From Jimgerdemannia flammicorona (Eukaryota > Mucoromycota > Endogonomycetes > Endogonales > Endogonaceae): a DNA stretch of 25,553 bases. Below are positions 18,664-25,553 of the stretch, piece after piece. The stretch is from assembly GCA_003990745.1 (NCBI GenBank), contig RBNI01000956.1, positions 1 through 25,553 on the forward strand, given 5' to 3'. Below the pieces are notes generated by a model. It saw only the letters and a list, made by a program, of their open reading frames with translations. It made no database searches and was not told the origin of the DNA. Numbering within the stretch: position 1 is the stretch's first letter; the number at the start of each line of letters is the position of its first letter. Both the position numbers and the translations under genes were made by a program.

Positions 18664-20684
18664 CTAGATATCTTCGTTATGCTCGTCACCAACGTCTTCG
18701 GGAAGCACTAAACCCTTTGTTTCCGGCACAAGAAAGTAAGTGACCAGAGTACCACAAAACATCACACCAGCCAAGATACCGAGCGTGCCTTCAACTCCCA
18801 AAAAGCTCGGCTGAGCGAGTCTACCAAAACCATACGAAGCAATAGCGGCACCGAGCTTTCCTGCGGCAGCTGATATTCCATGACCGGTGGAACGCCATTG
18901 GGTTGGAAAGACTTCAACCGGAATAATGAATGTCGTGGAATTCGGGCCACACTGAATGAAGAATTGCCCGAGCGTGTAGATCACCATGAAAAGGGCTACT
19001 GACGTCTGAAGTATTTGATTATATGCTACGGCAAGAACGATGTAAACGACCGTCAAAACCGCGAAGGAAACCAATTGCAGACGACGACGACCGACGATTT
19101 CAACGAGTGGAATGGCGATGAAATATCCTGGCACTGTGTTTCGAAACTAATGTGAGCATATAATATTAAAAAATACAGCAACTTGCGATAATGTAAGAAT
19201 CAGTTTTATATTTACCATTGCCAAGCAGAGACACGATAAGATTTCCCAGCAAGATCAGCCATACTTTTTGAAAAGGTTCGGCGTTCGATGGGGCGAATCC
19301 AATAGCTTGGATAATCAGACTATTGTTCAGGCCAAGTCCGTAAACTGCGATATCAATCAAGAACCAACTGAGAGATGTCCCTATCAGGATTTTGGCATTC
19401 TTTGATTGTCCGAAATAGGCACGGAACTTGCGCCAAGTCGGTTTGAAAGCCGGCTGAGCACTCGCATGACGGGCTACTGGGGCTGTCGCATTGTTGCTGG
19501 CATCTGAAGGCTTGCTACCGGAGTGGAAGAACTTGGCAACGTCTCTTTCCGCAGTTTCGGAATCTTTAAGAACTTTCAAAGTATAACGAGGGCTTTCCGG
19601 GATCGTAAGACGATAGTACAGAGCAAACGCGGCAGGAACGACACCGAAGACCTACATTGAATTAGAGCATTTAAATTGAAGAACTACATGGATATGTATA
19701 TCATTAATATAAAAATACAATACATGTTCTGCTTACAGTGATAATGCGCCAAACGTGATCCATCGCATTGACATCTTGCTCGATGGCACCTTTGAAAATC
19801 TGGAGGAAAATAATTCCGATAAAGGAGGACAGCAAAATGCCAACACCTTGCATGGAGAAAACCGCAGCCAGCATAGCACCACGTCTGGTTCTATTGGAAA
19901 ATTCAGCGGAAATGGTGGCTGTAAGGGGTTGTGAATAAAGCGATATTAGACACTTCATTCATGGATGTAGCTGAATGTGGACTATGCTATCCGATTATTC
20001 ACCAGACATGGGATAATCTTTATTAGGTGCAAATTCAATCAGAAGAATGAAGGTTAACCACGAATTCGAACGGTGAACAACTTGCATAATAGGTGTACAA
20101 CACAGATATTGTGGAAGAGTGATACGACATACCAGCACCAATTCCAACTCCTTGCACAACACGCCAGAAACCCAATACTGCAATAATGCTCACTCCTCCA
20201 CCGGTATTGGATGCAAGGCATGCACCAAGAGTTGCAACAAAGACAATCAATAGCTCAATGCCATACATGCGCTTGCGTCCGAGCCTGTCCGACAGAAATC
20301 CAAAAACCAGCTGACCGAGAATGGCGCCAACGGTGGCAGCTGCCGTGAGGAGAGAATTGAGATCGGTCGGAATGGTGTTCTTGTTGCCAGAAAAATACAC
20401 GAAGCCAATCATGGGCAGAATGATATTTCTGGAGATTTGAGATATATTTGTAATTGCAAATGAACGCACTTACTACGGGTCAATTTGTGTATGGATATCG
20501 CTGGATCTTAGATAAAGTGAGGGAGCGAAAACAGGACTTACATTGAGAACAAATCGTACATATCGGCCAAGAAACCAACTCCAGAGACAACAACTGCCTT
20601 CAAGTGATTTCTGTTGAAATTACTCTGTTCCAGGGTTTGCAAGACCGGAGACGCACTGAATTCTTCACGATGTATTGTCGACAT
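18664..20684 (-). CDS. Major-facilitator phosphate:H+ symporter-like transporter (PHO84 family), six exons
   Basis: Proposed exons, in coding order, are 20684-20542, 20428-20133, 20017-20003, 19918-19737, 19651-19216 and 19133-18664. They total 1,542 nt (513 aa), keep phase at every GT-AG junction, and contain no internal stop. Introns are 82-115 nt. The product starts MSTIHREEFSAS. It has GFLADMYDLF (36-45, first membrane helix of the family), motif A GQLVFGFLSDRLGRKRMYG (86-104), ADYPMSATISAEF (146-158, the family's GGDYPLS region), RLTIPESPRY before the central loop, and GPNSTTFIIPVEVFPTQWRS from 420. These are hallmarks of the phosphate:H+ symporter family in the plasma membrane. The length is somewhat short for the family, with short cytosolic ends. 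Substrate could also be another phosphorylated compound such as glycerophosphoinositol. The start was chosen as the ATG giving the usual short N-terminus; an upstream in-frame ATG (20789) exists. Confidence 0.9.
20003..20017 (-). other. 15-nt microexon of the transporter gene
   Basis: The exon ATTATCCCATGTCTG is flanked by AG upstream and GTGAAT downstream (minus strand). It supplies residues 147-151 (DYPMS), part of the conserved GxGxxDYPxS motif. Joining its neighbours directly would stay in frame but delete these five residues. Confidence 0.8.
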
Positions 20685-21593
20685 TATTCTGCTAATTGGA
20701 GCACAATGGGCTTGAATATTCCAACAATTCCAACAATGCAAGCTTTTTATATTCTCGGACTGCCGACAGAGTGGATAGAAAACTGTCAAGTTTCATATTC
20801 CAGGTGTCAAATTAAAAGCGACCCGAAGACAACGTGAACACAAAAACAGTTCCTATTGATCTTTTTTTTTTTTTTTTTTTTTTCAAAGTTTGCACCTATA
20901 CAATATACAATGGGTTATAAACGAGCGTTATACGATTGGCGGAGTCACAAGACCATTGGCTTTGGGTGAAAGACCATAGGTTCGGTTGTCATTGGCCTCA
21001 GTTAGCTAATAGTTTTCAACACTGCCGATTCCCATCACGATTGTTAACGTAACCAAACACATCTATTGACACGATTATCACAATCCTGATGATCATCCGA
21101 ACCCGCACATTCATTCATTCATCCATTCGTTCAAATCTCACTAAGATATTGTGGATCCTTAATGTAACATGGTCGATGAGCTTTAGATGGCAGAAAGATT
21201 AATAATCGTGCTCGGACGACACAAACATGCATTATGGTTCACGAGATGTGTACCTTTTTCGTCTTCCTCAATCAACACGCATTACTCAAAATCGAGTGCA
21301 AAAACCGTTTTGCGAATAAAAAAAAGCGCATTTCTCAAATGAATACCCCTAACATCCCTAAATATATTATTAAATGTTTTTTCTTCTTTAAACAAAGTTA
21401 ACAAAAAATCGAGGTGTTTGTCCCAGTTCTATTTGGGTAGTCCAAATGAGCCATGTCCGGTGTGCACATGCTGGACGTCCTACATAGACTGATATAGGAT
21501 GAACCGCTGCAAACGGCCTCTTCACTGTTACTTACGCCTGAGCATTAGTCACTGTTCCGTTTCCAATCCGAATTCAGTGATTGGTGAAATCAC
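20685..21593. promoter_or_regulatory. Divergent intergenic region between the transporter and the SPX-RING-like gene
   Basis: About 0.9 kb without a convincing gene. It contains AACGTG (20831-20836; CACGTT on the transporter strand), which fits a Pho4-type bHLH site core, about 150 bp upstream of the transporter start. A run of about 22 T follows at 20862-20883. Any regulatory role is inferred; a 6-bp match is weak evidence. Confidence 0.45.
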
Positions 21594-23771
21594 ATGATCC
21601 TCTCGATTCGCAAAATTCGAAGGACTTGTCGATTATGTTGCGTTGCCCCTTCATCTCAAACCCTCAAACAAAATCCGACTTTTATGAATTCACCTGAACA
21701 AAATTTCAAAGCAGCGGCATCGTCGTTGGACGAAACTCCACACACAGGTAAGATGTTTGACTGCAATTTAAATATACGCAAGCGCCAAATCAACGCCTCA
21801 TCAACCGACTCTGTCCATCGAAGAATTGGCACAGTTGATAACTGTCCTAAATCTCATTCCGGCTGAGATGCTCCGCCTCGGTTTGAAGACGCTTGCCACG
21901 CAACCTGATTGCTGTGCGTGGAAATACTGCTTACCAGGTAGGTATACCTTGTTGCAATCGTGTCAAGTCATAAAGAGATTGCGTTTTCACTTCTCAACCT
22001 TGTTCTATGTGTACATTCTTCTCAGACGCCTTCTCACAAGGCACGATCCGGACTAGTATTGGAATTAGCTTTGTTGATTTCAAGCAATGCTCCGAGGGAA
22101 GCGAAGCATCATCCATTCCACCTTTATCTACGGCCAACAAAGTTTTTGACAGTTATGCATGTGATAAAGGCTCTGGTTCTGAGCAATCACATTCGTGCGT
22201 TTCGAGTGTTATCACAACGAACAGTGAAGGTGTGTGTGCTCCGCAAACCGATACAAGGTAAATATTTAAGCATCATCACCTTTGGTCTCATTGGAAATCG
22301 GGTGAGGACAAGTTTGCCATTTCGGCCATTTTAATCACCACTCCTGTTGGTGGATAGCACTATTCACCTGCATTTAAAGCTCGACAGTGAATTTCTGGAA
22401 CGATTTATCTATGAATGTAACAATTATCATCAAAATCTGCAAACGACGGCGACATTGATAGCAGGGGAGGCCGACAGCTTATCGGGAGACTTGGTGAAGA
22501 TTGTAAGTTCATTTTTCATATTGTTATCCCTATGTCGCCGGGGTACAGCAATTCATAATATATACATATATACCCATTATTTATCGTCAGATATCGCCAT
22601 ACCACAAAGATTATTACGCATGGTAAGTAGTGTGTTCACGATGATATAATTTAAATTATGCTACGTACTTCGCAAGGGTTCTTATTGCATCACTACTACT
22701 TGACTGGGAGGCGTGAAATTGTAGATTGTTATTTGAGATCCGGCTTTGCCGAGAACAGAGGCGACACCTTTGAGGTCAAATTCCAGAATTTCCAAAATGC
22801 TATTGGAACATACCACAAAGTAAGTACATCTCCATCGTTGTCGCAAATCCTTCGTTCCTGTAATACATATACTCAATTTCTCGATTTCCTTTTTAGGGTA
22901 AAACCTTGCAGACATCACGGTCGAAGGCCCTTTTCGCTCATTTCATCAAGGTAAACAGTACCTGTTAAGATATGAATCAATACGGTTGTTCTACAGGAAT
23001 ATAACAACTATCTGTAATTATAGATTCATAATGAAATGCTCACACTGCATCGCCGCATGGAAACGATACCCAATATGCTAAAAAACACTCTACTCCGACA
23101 CGATGAGAGAACAGGTTTGAGGTACTATTACAACCACGGAAGGCGCTGACATGTTTTTTGTTTTTTGTTTTTTTTCTCAAAGAAAACAACCATTGACAAA
23201 TGAAGATCACTTTTATTTTGAACAATCCAGAGCATTCGATCACGTTGCTTCTCGAATGGGCGCTATTATTCCGCTTGGGAAAACGTCACACCACACACCC
23301 AAGTTACTGGATTTGCAGAATCCTGTTTTCTCACTACTAAACGTTATGGAGGTAATGATTATGCTTTCCACGTGGGGCGGATGACTGTATTTTGATTGCA
23401 AGAAAGTAATAACATTTCGCGTAAATACATACTAGACCAATATGAACACAATTGTTCCGCAAGCAACAGATTACTCATGCCCGATTTGCCTGAGTATCCT
23501 CCGTAAACCCATTCGCCTTAGTTGTGGTCACCTCTTTTGTTTACGGTGCATGGTCAAAGCACAAGCACAAAAGTTGACCCATTGCCCACTTTGCCGATCA
23601 GAAAATGCTATTATCAAGGCACATGCAGGTATATTTGCGAGTCACAATTTGTACTGATATTAACGCAATTTGTCACGTAAACTAGGTAATTTGGACGTTG
23701 CTTTGGAAAACTTTGTAAAAATTATACTTTCCCAAAGAGCTGGCCGAAAAGACCAAATTGGATGCATATGA
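21594..23771 (+). CDS. SPX-RING-like ubiquitin ligase, eleven exons
   Basis: Proposed exons are 21594-21747, 21824-21937, 22026-22257, 22358-22502, 22591-22622, 22711-22819, 22897-22950, 23024-23121, 23183-23351, 23436-23628 and 23686-23771. They total 1,386 nt (461 aa), with consistent phases and introns of 57-100 nt. A C3HC4 RING finger occupies residues 384-422 with all eight ligands (C384, C387, C399, H401, C404, C407, C419, C422), preceded by VPQATDYS. Upstream, YHKDYYAWREI (219-229) and NMLKNTLLRHDERTG (297-311) match the helices of fungal SPX-RING proteins, the second corresponding to the basic KKxDK helix of SPX. The usual SPX N-terminus (MKF...YxxLKK) was not found, so exons 1-2 and the start are uncertain. 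A five-A run at 23717-23721 shifts the frame; four A would give FVKLYFPKEL and extend the protein to 23850. Such proteins join inositol-pyrophosphate sensing to ubiquitination. Confidence 0.75.
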
Positions 23772-23850
23772 ACAAGATCGGGAGAATTATGCTAAGTTTT
23801 GTCAAGAAATTTCTATAAGCAGCGGAAACTCTGAATGCTTGATCGGTTGA

Positions 23851-24885
23851 TAATGAATCTTTCGAATTGAAAGTAGCGTCGATATCCATAGTTTATGTTA
23901 ACCTTTGTAAATTGACTACGGTATAAATGTTATTAAATTACGTGGCCTTTGTTCGTAAGTGCATATCTTGTTGATACTTGCTCGGATTGGAAAGTGGCAA
24001 AGTTATCGAAGAAACCACTCCGAGGTATACGTCAGCAGCCTTGGAGTTGACAGCTCACGTGATAAAGCAAGAAGCGATTTTCCGCAAAAATAACCGTGTT
24101 ACACTACTACATGCTATGTTATTTCGATGCAGCTGAGGTTGAGACGACATAAACTGCAAGCTTGGGCTTTGGCGGTTTTCGGTCGTCCGACCTCCGTGCC
24201 ACACGCCAAGCTACCTCGACGCAACCTGCGGTGATCGACGATTCGTGAGTCATCCGAGCACGCGCGGAAGGCACAATCCCACACACCGTGTGCCTTTCGC
24301 GCGGGCTGCTGGAACGGGATGTGAGGATGATGGTGTGAACGTGGAGTCTGAGCGGCCCCATTGTGGTAGAGATTGAGATCCCCAAGGAAGAAGGCAAATA
24401 ATCCAACATCACTTTTTAGCGTTCATGATTCCGGAGTGCACGAAAGCGTGGAAGCCGAATGAGATCGTATAATTTCGTAAGCAGCATGGATTCAGATAAT
24501 GATGCACCTGCACCTAGGGAAGACGGCGCTTATCCGCACCGGGTCGAGTGCAGTCGGGGAAGATGGAGCTACCATTTAATTATACATAGTTTTATATACA
24601 TAATTACGTGAAGAATGGCGTACCGAAATGCCCTCTTTCACACTCGAGCTTGGCTTTCGTGCCATTTGTTTTCGTGTTTTCGTTGTGTAACTCACACCTA
24701 AGGGAACAAAGATCCCTTTTATGGAGAGAGATCCAAACTCCGTTTAAATTTGTTCCGTTCCAGCCTATTGTCAGCGTCTGTGGTATGATATTGTCGTCCA
24801 CACAATACATTTACAAGACCCTCATGTTACGAACTAGATATAAAATAATGTCCGGAAACAAGTACATGCCTTGATCCCACTTACT
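23851..24885. other. Intergenic region between the SPX-RING-like gene and PYM
   Basis: No convincing gene. It holds a CACGTG palindrome at about 24056-24061 and a strong inverted repeat (24257-24307). The open frames here lack coding character. Confidence 0.5.
24257..24307. repeat. GC-rich inverted repeat (hairpin)
   Basis: The left arm AGCACGCGCGGAAGGCACA (24257-24275) and right arm TGTGCCTTTCGCGCGGGCT (24289-24307) pair over 19 positions with two mismatches, around a 13-base loop. It could form a stable stem in RNA or DNA. Role unknown. Confidence 0.8.
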
Positions 24886-25482
24886 CTATTGTACCTTTAG
24901 CTTCCTCAACTCCTCCTCGAGATCCGCCATCTTATCAATCTTCTCCATCTGCTCTGGCAACAGGGGCTCACCCTTGGCCTGCTTCTCTTTGAGTTGCTCG
25001 GCCTGCCTCAGCTTCTTTTCTAACGCCTTGATTTTCTTCTGGGGATCTGCCGGTGCTGAGTCCTGCGCCGGTGCTGGTGCCAGTGCTGGTACCGGTGCCG
25101 ATGCCTTGGCCTCCTCCTTCTTTGGCTTTGGCACCATCACCGCCGGAACGTCACGTTCCCCCTCACTCCCGTCGGCCTCCTCTGCCCTCTTAGCCTTCCT
25201 CCGCTCATTCTTCTTCTGGCTCTTGCTCTTCTTCGTCCCGCTCCCAACGGGCTCGTCCTTCTTCTCCGCGGGCGGGGTGTACCCGACGGGATACTCGGAC
25301 TTGGCGACGACACGGGAGGTTTCGAGGCGGTCGTTGGAGTACTTGGCGACATCCTCGGGGGGGGTATATCCCGGGCGAATCTTGATCTCCTTGCGGAGGG
25401 TGCCGTCGGGACGGCGGGAGGCGGGGACAATGCTCTGGTCGGCGGCCTTTGTGACGATGCCGGAGAGGGTTGGGGTTGACAT
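24886..25482 (-). CDS. PYM1: PYM homologue (partner of Y14 and Mago), exon-junction-complex disassembly factor
   Basis: A single uninterrupted 198-aa frame with ATG at 25482 and stop at 24886. The N-terminus contains GIVTKAADQSIVPASRRPDG, followed by TLRKEIKIRPGYTPPEDV (residues 8-45). This is the conserved Mago-Y14-binding domain of PYM/WIBG. The middle is Lys/Arg-rich (KKSKSQKKNERRKAKRAEE, about 83-103), then Ala/Pro-rich, and the C-terminus (about 148-198) is a charged coiled-coil-prone helix of the type that contacts the 40S ribosome. Length matches the family. PYM removes exon junction complexes from spliced mRNA in the cytoplasm, which suits a genome whose genes are intron-dense. The start is supported by the conserved domain beginning eight residues in. 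Identity is firm from the N-terminal motif; the ribosome contact is family knowledge. Confidence 0.9.
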   Translation of the reverse strand: MSTPTLSGIVTKAADQSIVPASRRPDGTLRKEIKIRPGYTPPEDVAKYSNDRLETSRVVAKSEYPVGYTPPAEKKDEPVGSGTKKSKSQKKNERRKAKRAEEADGSEGERDVPAVMVPKPKKEEAKASAPVPALAPAPAQDSAPADPQKKIKALEKKLRQAEQLKEKQAKGEPLLPEQMEKIDKMADLEEELRKLKVQ

Positions 25483-25490
25483 TTATGTCA

Positions 25491-25553
25491 GTGGGGGGGG
25501 GGGGGGGGGGGGGGGGGTGGGGAGGGGGGAGGGGGGGGTGGGGGGGGGGGGGT
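25491..25553. repeat. Poly-G tract at the window edge
   Basis: Nearly pure G with occasional T or A, beginning eight bases upstream of the PYM start codon (poly-C on the coding strand). It may be a real homopurine promoter tract or an assembly artefact near a sequence end. Confidence 0.85.

Noticed and set aside
22623..22680. Apparent frameshift when using the first AG (near 22676) as acceptor after exon 5 of the SPX-RING-like gene
   Set aside because: Using the AG at 22709-22710 restores the frame (AWREIVDCYL) and gives an 88-nt intron like its neighbours.
23352..23435. Apparent one-base frameshift just before the RING finger
   Set aside because: Taking the acceptor TAG at 23433-23435 makes the junction in frame (LLNVME then TNMNTIVPQ), so no mutation is needed.
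24119..24412. Minus-strand 97-codon frame between the SPX-RING-like gene and PYM
   Set aside because: It overlaps the GC-rich hairpin, shows no motif, and lacks flanking exon signals.
25137..25430. Minus-strand 97-codon Arg/Pro/Ser-rich frame inside the PYM gene
   Set aside because: It is an out-of-frame shadow of the GC-rich PYM coding sequence.
1..25553. CRISPR arrays, bacterial operons, rRNA genes
   Set aside because: Intron-bearing genes and retrotransposons show eukaryotic DNA. The only regular repeats are minisatellites, and no rRNA signature was seen.

Overview
This 25.6-kb window looks like fungal nuclear DNA, probably from a basidiomycete, although the phylum is inferred. The reasons are compact genes with many short introns (57 to 115 nt), a PHO84-type phosphate transporter, a fungal SPX-RING-like protein, a PYM homologue, and old retrotransposons carrying C-to-T style decay. 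The left two thirds (about 1-17,900) is repeat-rich or AT-rich. The right third (about 17,900-25,490) is gene-bearing euchromatin.

Layout. (1) 1-7440: a degenerate LINE on the minus strand, with ORF1, then the endonuclease and reverse transcriptase of ORF2. A 1.73-kb SINE-like element (2333-4062) interrupts it. This insert has a poly-A tail (poly-T on the plus strand), a 14-bp target-site duplication and a 1.4-kb minisatellite core. (2) 7440-9350: AT-rich DNA with two small tandem repeats and a stop-riddled coding relic (8028-8702). (3) 9352-16966: a complete LTR element with 5-bp target-site duplications (TAAAG), 2.1-kb LTRs, a primer-binding site and a polypurine tract. It encodes Gag, dUTPase and protease, but reverse transcriptase, RNase H and most of integrase are missing. 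Each LTR also carries a 370-codon open frame upstream of its TATA box. (4) 16,967-17,900: extremely AT-rich spacer. (5) 18,664-20,684 (minus): six-exon phosphate-transporter-like gene with a 15-nt microexon. (6) 21,594-about 23,850 (plus): eleven-exon gene for a protein with SPX-like helices and a C-terminal RING finger, divergent from the transporter. (7) 24,886-25,482 (minus): PYM homologue, followed by a poly-G tract at the window edge.

How the parts relate. The transporter and the SPX-RING-like gene share a roughly 0.9-kb intergenic region. In other eukaryotes SPX-RING ligases control phosphate transporters, so a shared phosphate circuit is a reasonable inference that the sequence alone does not prove. 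The LTR element cannot move by itself but keeps its ends, priming sites and particle proteins, so it resembles a parasite of a full-length relative. The two LTRs differ almost only by transitions in the stretch I compared, which points to RIP-like mutation or methyl-cytosine deamination after insertion.
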